From DASPTT01 sp035623275 (lineage in GTDB: Bacteria; Actinomycetota; Acidimicrobiia; Acidimicrobiales; UBA8190): a stretch of DNA of 24,150 bases. Under the pieces are notes generated by a model. That model was not told the origin of the DNA. It made no database searches and saw only the letters and a list, made by a program, of their open reading frames with translations. The position numbers were made by a program, and so were the translations under genes. The stretch is taken from assembly GCA_035623275.1 (NCBI GenBank), contig DASPTT010000110.1, positions 1 through 24,150 of the forward strand, written 5' to 3'. Positions 7,065-15,537 of the stretch are shown here, piece by piece; the first letter of the stretch is position 1; each line of letters begins with the position of its first letter.

Positions 7065-7538
7065 TCAGCGGTACGTGAACCAAAGACCGTTGGAGGTCCC
7101 GGCCGCGGTGGCGACCGTCACGAGGACCCGCCCGCCGGTGGCGGACGAAGGGACCGTGGCGGTGCACGACGTCGGCGCCGGGCACGAGGTCGGCGCCGCC
7201 TGACCCCCGAAGCGCACCTCGACGTGCCCGTCCGCGCTGATCAGGTTCGTGCCGCTCACGATGATGGTCTGCCCCGCAGGTCCCGCCGACGGGGTGAGCG
7301 CCGAGATGGTGGGGGCACCGGGGGCGGCAGCCGACGACGTCGTCGGGGAGGCCGGGATCGTGGTGGTGCCACCTCCCGAGGGCGACGTGACGGGCCCGGA
7401 GGTCGAGGTCGAGCGAACGTTCACACCGACGGTGACGGCGGCGAGGACGACCACCAGCGCGCCGAGGACGCCCAGCCCGATCGCCCAGTGTCGACGGCGG
7501 CGGCGAGTGGCGAGCTGGCGGCGAGCCCAGGGGCTCAC
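7065..7538 (-). CDS. Membrane-anchored IPT/TIG-domain protein
   Basis: This protein of about 157 aa has a very basic N-terminus (WARRQLATRRRRRHW), one membrane helix at about 21-41, a Ser/Thr/Pro/Gly linker and a single extracellular IPT/TIG domain. The domain starts PTISALTPSAGPAGQTIIVSGTNL and continues with VRFGG, two cysteines (SCPAPTSC) and VTVATAAGTSNGLWFTY. IPT/TIG folds are immunoglobulin-like and usually bind other proteins or carbohydrates at the surface. The GTG at 7538 overlaps the glycosyltransferase stop as GTGA, indicating translational coupling; GTG at 7541 is equally possible. The coupling suggests a cell-surface glycan role, but the partner is unknown. Confidence 0.75.
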   Translation of the reverse strand: MSPWARRQLATRRRRRHWAIGLGVLGALVVVLAAVTVGVNVRSTSTSGPVTSPSGGGTTTIPASPTTSSAAAPGAPTISALTPSAGPAGQTIIVSGTNLISADGHVEVRFGGQAAPTSCPAPTSCTATVPSSATGGRVLVTVATAAGTSNGLWFTYR

Positions 7539-8674
7539 CACCGGGCCGTCGCCGCCTCCCCCCGGCGGCGCGGTGTCGGGGCATGCACCGAACTGGGAGT
7601 GTCGAGTCCGGAGGGCTCCGATGTCGACGGCGCGCCGCCGTCTCGGAGGCGCCGATACAGCGCCTCGTAGCCGTCCACCATGGACGCCACCGAGAAGCGC
7701 TCCTCGACCAGGCGACGGCTGGCCCGGGCATCGAGACGCTCGGCCCGGTGTACCGCCTCGACCATCTCGTCCACCCCGGCGCAGAGGAAGCCGGTCGAGC
7801 CTTCGACCACCACCTCCGGGACCGCCCCCAGGGGCCTGGCGATCACGGGGGTGCCACAGGCCATGGACTCGACCATGACCAGACCGAAGGGCTCCTCCCA
7901 GTCGATCGGGAAGAGGGTGGCTCTGGCGTGGGCCAGGATGTCCCACTTGGTGCAGTGCGGCGGCTGCTCGTGGATCTCCTCGTCACCGCGCAGGCGGGGC
8001 ACCACCGCGTCCTCCCAGTAGGCCCATTCGGCGTCGTCGATCCGCTTGACCGCCATCTTCAAGGGCAGTCCTGCGCGCCGGGCCACCTCCACCGCCAGGT
8101 GCGTCCCCTTCTCGGGGCTGACCCGCCCGACGTAGGCGAGATACGGCTGCTTCCGAGCCACGAAGGGGTAGGCGGCCAGGTCGACCCCGTTGTGGATCAC
8201 CGCCGCGTAGTGGATCGAGGTGTTGGCCGCCGCCTGGGCCCGGCTGATGGCGACGAGATGGATCCGGTCGTGGATGAGGGCGGCGAACCGGCGGCCGTAG
8301 GGGGTCCACGGGCCGTGGAGGGTCTGGACGACGGGTGGCCGCCCCCTGAGCATGGCGCCCAGGGCCGGGCCCACCCCCGAGTGGTCGTGGACGACGTCGA
8401 ATTCCTCGGCGCGCACGTACGCGCTGAGCGTGTGGAAGATCTCGTCGGCCACCGACGCCGGATCGGTCGGGATCGCCGGCGCCTCGAGCGGCGCGACGAG
8501 CCGGGCCGATGTCTTCGACCCCCCGACGGCGAACATCGTGACGTCGTGGCCACGGGCCACGAGCTCCTCGGCCAGGTGGCTCACGATGCGCTCGGTGCCC
8601 CCGTAGTCGGGAGGGGGCACGGGAAGCGACACCGGCGCGACGAGCGCAACGCGCAACGGGTCGGACGACCTCAT
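7535..8674 (-). CDS. GT4-family glycosyltransferase
   Basis: This 379-aa GT-B enzyme transfers a sugar from a nucleotide donor to an unknown acceptor at the cytoplasmic face. The N-terminal domain has the glycine loop PPDYGGTERIVSHLAEELVARGHDVTMFA (about 21-49). The C-terminal domain opens with YVGRVSPEKGTHLAVEVA and carries the donor-binding E-x7-E motif E261-PFGLVMV-E269, followed by SMACGTPVIA. This is the standard retaining GT4 pattern. The ATG at 8674 is used; a TTG 12 nt upstream is also in frame. Its stop overlaps the next start by 4 nt (GTGA), coupling it to the TIG-domain protein. Confidence 0.92.
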   Translation of the reverse strand: MRSSDPLRVALVAPVSLPVPPPDYGGTERIVSHLAEELVARGHDVTMFAVGGSKTSARLVAPLEAPAIPTDPASVADEIFHTLSAYVRAEEFDVVHDHSGVGPALGAMLRGRPPVVQTLHGPWTPYGRRFAALIHDRIHLVAISRAQAAANTSIHYAAVIHNGVDLAAYPFVARKQPYLAYVGRVSPEKGTHLAVEVARRAGLPLKMAVKRIDDAEWAYWEDAVVPRLRGDEEIHEQPPHCTKWDILAHARATLFPIDWEEPFGLVMVESMACGTPVIARPLGAVPEVVVEGSTGFLCAGVDEMVEAVHRAERLDARASRRLVEERFSVASMVDGYEALYRRLRDGGAPSTSEPSGLDTPSSVHAPTPRRRGEAATARW

Positions 8675-8686
8675 GGTCCGATCCAA

Positions 8687-8984
8687 CGCCCACCACCGGT
8701 TCCCGGCCAGAGCCGAAGGTCAGCGGGAATCGCCGATTCGACCGGATCGCCTTGCCCTGTGCCAGCAAGGAGCCGACGACCACCGGGTACCACGGGGCGG
8801 GAGCGCGCGCCTACCGCGCGGACACTGCCGAACGGCCCTGCCGTGGGCTCCCGACCCACTCCAGTGTGGGGGTGTTGCACCCGCCGATCCCACCTCGGCG
8901 GAGTCCGGAGTCCGGCCCGGGCACGGTTCGCCCCGTGGCCGGGCCGATGCGCCCGATCAACCGGGAAGCGAGCAGGAGGGCGAG
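8687..8984. other. Divergent intergenic region between the glycosyltransferase and hsp20
   Basis: About 300 bp without a supportable gene, expected to hold both promoters. I see no CIRCE or HAIR heat-shock operator. Visible items are a small inverted repeat (GGGTG-TTG-CACCC near 8868-8882), a short tandem GAGTCCG, and AGGAGGG before hsp20. Confidence 0.6.
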
Positions 8985-9434
8985 ATGGCCTTGCAACCGC
9001 ACACCGAGCCGGACACCCCGCGGGAGTGGTGGCCCGTCCCCATGATCCCCCTGTGGCGGGCGTTCACCGAGTTGTTTCGCGACGGGGAGGGGCGGCACCT
9101 GGTCGAGGTCGACGAGTACACCGAAGACGGCACCTTGGTCGTACGGGCCGAGCTCCCGGGGATCGACCCGGACCAGGACGTGGCCATCGAGGTCGGCGAC
9201 GGTGCCCTGACCATCCGGGCTGAGCGCTCCGAGATCGCGGAGCACGCCGGCCGGTTCTTCCACCGGCACGAACTTCGCTACGGGTCCTTCGTCCGCACCC
9301 TGGCACTGCCCCAGGGCGTCGAGCCCGAGGAGGTCGCCGCGTCCTACAAGGACGGGGTCCTCGAGATCCGGGTCCCGTTGCCGGCCGAGGCGACGAAGAC
9401 GCCTTCGCGGCGGGTCCCGGTCACGCGCACGTAG
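8985..9434 (+). CDS. Small heat-shock protein, Hsp20/alpha-crystallin family
   Basis: This 149-aa chaperone holds unfolding proteins in ATP-independent oligomers. The alpha-crystallin domain runs about 38-135: VEVDEYTEDGTLVVRAELPGI, then DVAIEVGDGALTIRAER, FFHRHELRYGSFVRTLALPQGV, and AASYKDGVLEIRVPL. The terminal IRVPLP / RVPVT region gives the I/V-x-I/V-type contact common near the C-terminus. The ATG at 8985 has AGGAGGG 6 nt upstream; the longer frame begins in the promoter region. A 63-aa gene follows after 17 nt and is probably co-transcribed. Confidence 0.95.
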   Translation: MALQPHTEPDTPREWWPVPMIPLWRAFTELFRDGEGRHLVEVDEYTEDGTLVVRAELPGIDPDQDVAIEVGDGALTIRAERSEIAEHAGRFFHRHELRYGSFVRTLALPQGVEPEEVAASYKDGVLEIRVPLPAEATKTPSRRVPVTRT

Positions 9435-9451
9435 CCAAACGAGGAGCAGCC

Positions 9452-9643
9452 ATGGACGGTGCACAGCGGCTCACCAGGCTCGAAGACGCCGTCGTCGATC
9501 TCGCCACGATCGTGACCGAGGGGGCGATCTCGCGGCCGTCGGTCCTCGTCGGCCCGGAAGGTACCGAGGCCAGCCGACGGTTCATGGAGTTCCTGAGCCA
9601 GATCCGCGAGGAGCGATCGTCGGGGATCGACGTCTCGACCTGA
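9452..9643 (+). CDS. Small conserved-looking protein downstream of hsp20
   Basis: This 63-aa protein has an excellent ribosome-binding site (GAGGAG 7 nt before the ATG) and sits 17 nt after hsp20, so it is very likely translated from the same message. It contains an N-terminal amphipathic helix (RLTRLEDAVVDLATIVTEG) that could form a coiled coil, then a second helix (EASRRFMEFLSQIREER). No family is recognised. A client- or partner-binding role with the chaperone is a guess from position only. Confidence 0.7.
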   Translation: MDGAQRLTRLEDAVVDLATIVTEGAISRPSVLVGPEGTEASRRFMEFLSQIREERSSGIDVST

Positions 9644-9644
9644 C

Positions 9645-9677
9645 CGACGACTCCCCGGGCGAGACGGGGTACCGTCG
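9645..9677. terminator. Interrupted hairpin between convergent hsp20 operon and katG
   Basis: CGACG (9645-9649) pairs with CGTCG (9673-9677), and CCCC (9653-9656) with GGGG (9666-9669), separated by a symmetric 3x3 internal loop. It lies 1 nt after the stop of the 63-aa gene and could end transcription of that operon. Confidence 0.4.
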
Positions 9678-9762
9678 GGGACCTGCCCGGCATGCGCACC
9701 GTCATTCCCCGGGTGAACCGTCCCGTCCGATCGCCGGCCCCAGAGGTCGAGGCCGACATCGA

Positions 9763-11955
<2,193 letters not shown>

Positions 11956-12010
11956 GACGGGTCCTCCTCCTGACTCACTGCTTCGTCGAAAAGCCTCGAT
12001 CGCGTTCGAG

Positions 12011-12022
12011 CGTTGCGCAACG
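12011..12022. promoter_or_regulatory. Perfect 12-bp palindrome in the katG leader
   Basis: CGTTGCGCAACG is a perfect palindrome about 30-40 nt downstream of the inferred katG transcription start and 55 nt before the ribosome-binding site. It could be an operator, but it does not look like an AT-rich Fur box. Confidence 0.35.
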
Positions 12023-12055
12023 GCCGTGCTCTGGTCGAGGTCTGAACTTGGACAG

Positions 12056-12085
12056 ACTCTAAAGCTAGGCTCGCTCCAATGTCAA
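12056..12085 (-). promoter_or_regulatory. Candidate vegetative promoter of katG
   Basis: On the minus strand TTGACA (12085-12080, perfect -35) is followed after 18 nt by TAGAGT (12061-12056, 4 of 6 to TATAAT). Transcription would start near 12049, giving a leader of about 90 nt. The promoter overlaps the upstream region of the divergent fur gene. Confidence 0.6.
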
Positions 12086-12089
12086 CTGC

Positions 12090-12102
12090 TACCATGGCTT
12101 CG
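12090..12102 (+). promoter_or_regulatory. Candidate -10 element for a leaderless fur transcript
   Basis: TACCAT (12090-12095) fits TANNNT and ends 6 nt before the GTG start at 12102. No ribosome-binding site precedes that GTG. Together these suggest transcription beginning at the start codon. No clear -35 is visible. Confidence 0.4.
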
Positions 12103-12539
12103 TGGCGACCGATCTCCTGCTCCGCCTTCGACAACGGCGCTGGCGCCTGAGCCCGCAGCGTCGGGCGGTCGCCGAGGTCCTCGTGGGCGAGCACGTCCAC
12201 CTCACCGCGGAGCAAATCCACGAGCGGGCGCAGCAACGCCTCCCCGAGGTCAGCCGCGCCACCGTCTACAACACCCTCAACGAGCTGGTTGCGATGGGCG
12301 AACTCCTCGAGGTCGACGTCACCGATGGTCCCAAGCGCTACGACCCCAACATCGCGGACAGCCACGACCACCTCGTCTGCGAGAGCTGCCACGCCATCCG
12401 CGATGTGCCCCGTTCCGCACCCGAGCCGAGCGTGCCCAGGGGTGCCCGCGCCGGGTTCCTCGTCACCGGCGTGGAGATCACGTACCGGGGGCTGTGTCCG
12501 ACCTGTGCCCGGCGCCACGGGCAGAACGGGCAGAAGTAG
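12102..12539 (+). CDS. Fur-family metalloregulator (FurA/PerR-like)
   Basis: This 145-aa repressor has an N-terminal winged helix: LRQRRWRLSPQRRAVAEVL, then HLTAEQIHERAQQRLPEVSRATVYNTLNELVAMGEL, the signature SRATVYNTL recognition helix. A dimerisation/metal domain follows with HDHLVCESC and a closing CPTC, the two CxxC pairs of a structural zinc site. Fur-family proteins use Fe(II) or Mn(II) as corepressor, and PerR-like members sense peroxide. Adjacency to katG suggests control of peroxide defence. The GTG at 12102 is the chosen start: an in-frame stop lies 36 nt upstream, and the nearby ATG at 12094 is out of frame. A metal transporter gene follows on the same strand. Confidence 0.93.
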   Translation: MATDLLLRLRQRRWRLSPQRRAVAEVLVGEHVHLTAEQIHERAQQRLPEVSRATVYNTLNELVAMGELLEVDVTDGPKRYDPNIADSHDHLVCESCHAIRDVPRSAPEPSVPRGARAGFLVTGVEITYRGLCPTCARRHGQNGQK

Positions 12540-12668
12540 CGCACTCCTGGGCTGGGAGCGCATCGGCGTGTGGGTGCAGGACCAGCCGCTGCGCGCCGTG
12601 TCGCCGGCACGGCTGGAGAAGTAAGGGAAGCCGAAGGTCGGGACTCTCGACCCTGGCCGGGCGTTGCC

Positions 12669-12696
12669 GGGCGACGAACCCTGAGAGGTGTCGCCC
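12669..12696 (+). promoter_or_regulatory. Hairpin around the start codon of the Nramp-like gene
   Basis: GGGCGAC (12669-12675) pairs perfectly with GTCGCCC (12690-12696), with a 14-nt loop. The GTG start (12688-12690) falls at the loop edge, partly inside the stem, so folding would hinder initiation. The upstream 12540-12668 holds further pairings, including a 7-bp stem in ggtcgggactctcgacc (12636-12652), but no riboswitch class I can name. Confidence 0.4.
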
Positions 12697-13995
12697 AGCG
12701 GCCCCGCGACGATCGAGGACCACCCGGCCCGCGCCGGGCTGAGGGTCGAGGTCGGCGGCGGGCCTCCGAGGCGGCGACCGCGATGGCTCGCGGTGGCCGC
12801 GCTGTTCGGGCCCGGACTCGTCGTCATGCTGGCGGACACCGACGCCGGCAGCGTCGTCACCGGCGCCCAGTCGGGCGCCCAGTGGGGCTACCGGCTCGTC
12901 ATCCCGCTGCTCGTCCTGATCCCGGTGCTCTACCTCGTCCAGGAGGTCACGGTTCGCCTGGGGATGGTCACCGGCATGGGGCACGGCGCCCTCATCCGCC
13001 ACCACTTCGGGCGCCGGTGGGCGCTGGTCTCCGCAATCAGCCTCCTCGTCGTGTGCCTCGGCGCCCTCGTCACCGAGTTCGCCGGCATCGCCGGTGCCGC
13101 GGACCTGGCCCACATCCCCGACTGGCTGAGCGTGCCGGTGGCGGCGACCGCTCTCGGTTACCTCTGCGTGGCGGGCAAGTACCGCCGGGTCGAGCTGGTG
13201 GCCATCGTGCTCGGCCTCCTCGAGCTGCTGTTCATCCCGGCGGCGGTCATGGCCCATCCGCACGGCGGGGCGGTCGCCGGTGGCGTCCTCCACCCCATCA
13301 CCGGCAACGGCGCCTACCTCAAGATCCTGGCTGCCAACGTCGGGGCGGTGATCATGCCGTGGATGATCTTCTACCACCAGCAGGCGGTGGTCGAGAAGGG
13401 CATCGACCGCACCCAGCTGCGCGTCGCCCGGGCGGACACCGCGGTGGGCTCGGTGCTCACGCAGGTCGTGATGATCGCCGTGGTGGTGGCCACCGCCGCC
13501 ACCATCGGCCGGGCGAACCCGGGCGCGTCGCTCGACACCATCGGGCAGATCGCCGGCGCCCTGCAGTCGTTCCTCGGCCCCGTCACCGCCGACCTGCTGT
13601 TCGGGCTCGGCCTCGTCGGGGCGGCGACGGTGGCCGCCCTGGTCGTCTCGATCGCCGGGGCCTCGGGGCTCTCCGAGGTCATGGGGTGGCGCCACAGCCT
13701 CAACGACCGGTTCGGGGACGCCCCCGCCTTCTACCTCCTCGGCGCCGGCGCCCTGGCCCTCAGTGCGGCCGCCGTCATCATCGCCCCCAACCTGGTGGAG
13801 CTGAGCGTCGATCTGCAGGTGCTCAACGCCGCGCTGCTACCCGTGGTGCTGGGCTTCCTCCTCGTCCTGGAGCGCCGCGCCCTGCCCGAGGCCGACCGGA
13901 TGAGCCGGCGCCGGAGTTGGCTGGTGTGGGCGGCGTCGGCGACGGTGGCCGCCATCGGGATCGCCGCCGCCGTCGACGCGCTCGTGACGATCTGA
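12688..13995 (+). CDS. Nramp-superfamily divalent metal transporter, noncanonical metal site
   Basis: This 435-aa membrane protein with about 11 helices probably imports a divalent metal (Mn, Fe or Mg) with protons. TM1 reads GPGLVVMLADTDAGSVVTGAQSGAQWGY; aligned to the canonical D-P-G-N it has D52-A53-G54-S55, so the aspartate is kept but Pro and Asn are replaced. TM6 has M223-P224-W225, keeping the metal-binding methionine of M-P-H but changing the histidine. EKGIDRTQLRVARADTAVGS after TM6 is Nramp-like. The GTG at 12688 is the first start after an in-frame TGA 6 nt upstream; no proper ribosome-binding site is visible. It lies 148 nt after fur, so metal-dependent control is plausible. The substrate is not predictable from these changes. 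Confidence 0.85.
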   Translation: MSPSGPATIEDHPARAGLRVEVGGGPPRRRPRWLAVAALFGPGLVVMLADTDAGSVVTGAQSGAQWGYRLVIPLLVLIPVLYLVQEVTVRLGMVTGMGHGALIRHHFGRRWALVSAISLLVVCLGALVTEFAGIAGAADLAHIPDWLSVPVAATALGYLCVAGKYRRVELVAIVLGLLELLFIPAAVMAHPHGGAVAGGVLHPITGNGAYLKILAANVGAVIMPWMIFYHQQAVVEKGIDRTQLRVARADTAVGSVLTQVVMIAVVVATAATIGRANPGASLDTIGQIAGALQSFLGPVTADLLFGLGLVGAATVAALVVSIAGASGLSEVMGWRHSLNDRFGDAPAFYLLGAGALALSAAAVIIAPNLVELSVDLQVLNAALLPVVLGFLLVLERRALPEADRMSRRRSWLVWAASATVAAIGIAAAVDALVTI

Positions 13996-14045
13996 CCACG
14001 ATCCGCCGCGACGCCGGCACCCCGCTCGGTGTCGTGCCCATCAGG

Positions 14046-14087
14046 TGTTGACGGCCATCCAATGTCCATCCAACGGCCAACTGGACA
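14046..14087. repeat. Left copy of the imperfect direct repeat bracketing the Wadjet operon
   Basis: This 42-nt stretch matches 22601-22641 at about 35 positions with one 1-nt gap, in the same orientation. It contains the 8-bp inverted repeat AATGTCCA (14061-14068) and TGGACATT (14082-14089, just past the direct repeat) around a 13-nt spacer. The region from the Nramp stop to here (13996-14045) shows nothing else. Confidence 0.8.
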
Positions 14088-14100
14088 TTGCTCTCCGCAA

Positions 14101-14292
14101 CTACTCGCCCCTTTGCGGCACGACGGAGTCGTTGCCTTCGATGCGGCTCCCATTGCGCGAGAAGTGGAAGCCGGCATTGCGGACCTCGTAGCGGTCGTCG
14201 AGGTCGTCCACGACGTGCCCCACGGGAATCGCACCTCGAAGAACGCCCGCGCCCGGGCTCGTCCGGTCGTTGAGATGGCTCGTAAGGGACAT
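14101..14292 (-). pseudogene. Decayed ORF with apparent frameshifts, next to the left repeat
   Basis: The open frame begins MSLTSHLNDRTSP and ends VVPQRGE. After RTSP the better-looking protein continues in the +1 frame as ARAFFEVRFP, then returns to the first frame at HVVDDLDDRYEVRNAGF. The stretch SLTSHLND-x-SP-x-RAFFE-x-RFP looks like the N-terminus of an actinobacterial hypothetical protein, though I cannot name the family. The reading breaks and the early stop just before the 14046 repeat suggest a truncated remnant rather than a working gene. It starts 21 nt after jetD with no ribosome-binding site. A sequencing error is an alternative to true frameshifts. Confidence 0.4.
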
Positions 14293-14307
14293 CGCAACTC
14301 GGCCCGA

Positions 14308-14321
14308 CCGCCTTCAGGCGG
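14308..14321 (-). other. Short hairpin over the jetD stop codon
   Basis: CCGCC (14308-14312) and GGCGG (14317-14321) pair around a 4-nt loop containing the jetD TGA. It is too short for a confident terminator call. Confidence 0.3.
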
Positions 14322-15537
14322 CCGAGGCCACGTCCTTTACGAGCACGTCGAGGAAGCACTCCTCGTACACCGCCACGCCGCGGTTGCACATGACCTCCAA
14401 GAGGTCGGGGTCCCAGGGTGTAGCCGGCAGCCGGTCGATGCGGAGGGGATCGGTGGACTCGCGTCGTTCCAGGCCTTCGAGGTAGTCGGGCGCGCCCATG
14501 CGCCAGGGGGCCGCCCCTTCGGCGGCGTCCAACACCGACGCGGTGTGGGCCAGCCCGGCGTCGTCGAAGTCGGCGCGCACACGCAGGCTCCAACCCGCTG
14601 CCCCCAGGCGTGCGAGGGCCGCGATCTCGGTGCGCGACGGCGTCCCCGACGTGCAGATCGCACGGGAGCCCACAACTTCGACGGCGGCGGCCAGCACCGA
14701 CGGGTTCTCGGTCACGAACACGGGCTCGCCGCCGCCTTGGGTCCAGGAACAGCTAGAGAGGACCCTCGGAGGCAGGGTGAGCGGGCTGCCAGGCGGGATG
14801 CTCCAGCCGACCGGGGCGATGCCGAGGACGGTGAGCCCGCCGGTGATGTCGTCGTAGGCCACCCCGACCGCCGCCCAGGCCTCGCGTGGGGCGCACCCGC
14901 TGGGAATGCGGCCTGTCGCGCCGAGCACGGCCAGGCACAGCCCTGCCGTCGGCTCCCCTGCGTCGAGGCGGTGGGGAGAGCCCGCCGCCAACGCAAGGAC
15001 ACGTCGGTCGACGGGGGGATCCCCCGGCGCGGGGAGTGCGCCGACGACAGCGGCGACTTGGTCGATCAGGGTCTGCGCGTCGAGTTGGAGCAGCCGGGTC
15101 ACCCACCCGCTTCGACGGAGGCTTCCCCACGCCTCGTCGGTGGCGGCAGCTGGAACCTCCTCGGCGAGGTGCGCGCGGATCTTGTCCTCGGCGCCCTGGC
15201 GGGCGGCGCGCTCGACAGCGCGCTGGGCCAGGGGCCGGCCCACCGCATGGGCCGCCACCGCGCCTGGGGTAAGCGGGTGGAGCCGGGCCGCCAGCTGGGC
15301 CAGGTCCACCCGGCGGCTCTGGCTCGGCGCCAGTCGCCCGCCCAGCAGTCCGATCGCTGCGGCGCGCTCGTCCACACCGGCGGGGGCGCGGGCAGTGAGC
15401 GTCCCGCTGACGAGAGCCGGGTCGCCCCGGCGATCGGCGGCATCGGCGAGCTGTTCCCACAGCCAGCGCAGCTCGTCGGTGAGGAGATCGTCGAAAGCGC
15501 CGGGGTCACAGCTCCCGTCGCACGCCCTACAGCCCAT
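14314..15537 (-). CDS. jetD: Wadjet type II nuclease subunit JetD (DUF2399, Toprim; TIGR02679-like)
   Basis: This 407-aa protein is the predicted DNA-cleaving subunit of the Wadjet complex. The Toprim metal site is visible in the C-terminal third: E277 in VFVTENPSVL and the DxD pair D323/D325 in RVRADFDDAGL. This matches DUF2399/TIGR02679 proteins, which cut plasmid DNA captured by the SMC partner. The N-terminus has three cysteines (MGCRACDGSC) that could bind metal. The ATG at 15537 overlaps the end of jetC by 11 nt and has GGAGG about 11 nt upstream; the frame runs further upstream only as shadow of jetC. It is the last gene of the operon. All Toprim residues are present, so activity is expected. 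Confidence 0.9.
   Translation of the reverse strand: MGCRACDGSCDPGAFDDLLTDELRWLWEQLADAADRRGDPALVSGTLTARAPAGVDERAAAIGLLGGRLAPSQSRRVDLAQLAARLHPLTPGAVAAHAVGRPLAQRAVERAARQGAEDKIRAHLAEEVPAAATDEAWGSLRRSGWVTRLLQLDAQTLIDQVAAVVGALPAPGDPPVDRRVLALAAGSPHRLDAGEPTAGLCLAVLGATGRIPSGCAPREAWAAVGVAYDDITGGLTVLGIAPVGWSIPPGSPLTLPPRVLSSCSWTQGGGEPVFVTENPSVLAAAVEVVGSRAICTSGTPSRTEIAALARLGAAGWSLRVRADFDDAGLAHTASVLDAAEGAAPWRMGAPDYLEGLERRESTDPLRIDRLPATPWDPDLLEVMCNRGVAVYEECFLDVLVKDVASAA

Noticed and set aside
8687..8984. Heat-shock operator (CIRCE or HAIR) before hsp20
   Set aside because: Neither TTAGCACTC-N9-GAGTGCTAA nor CTTGAGT-N7-ACTCAAG is present in recognisable form.
12048..12071. TTGGAC as -35 for fur on the plus strand
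   Set aside because: No -10 lies at a 16-19 nt spacing; the TACCAT near the GTG fits a leaderless start better.
12289..12624. Second plus-strand frame overlapping the fur 3' half and extending past its stop
   Set aside because: It is an alternate frame within fur with Ser/Thr/Pro-rich shadow composition and no start signal.
12610..12690. Pieces resembling a glycine riboswitch (GGAGA, GCCGAAGG, ACTCTC)
   Set aside because: Spacing between the pieces is too short and the conserved core is incomplete; kept only as an unclassified leader.
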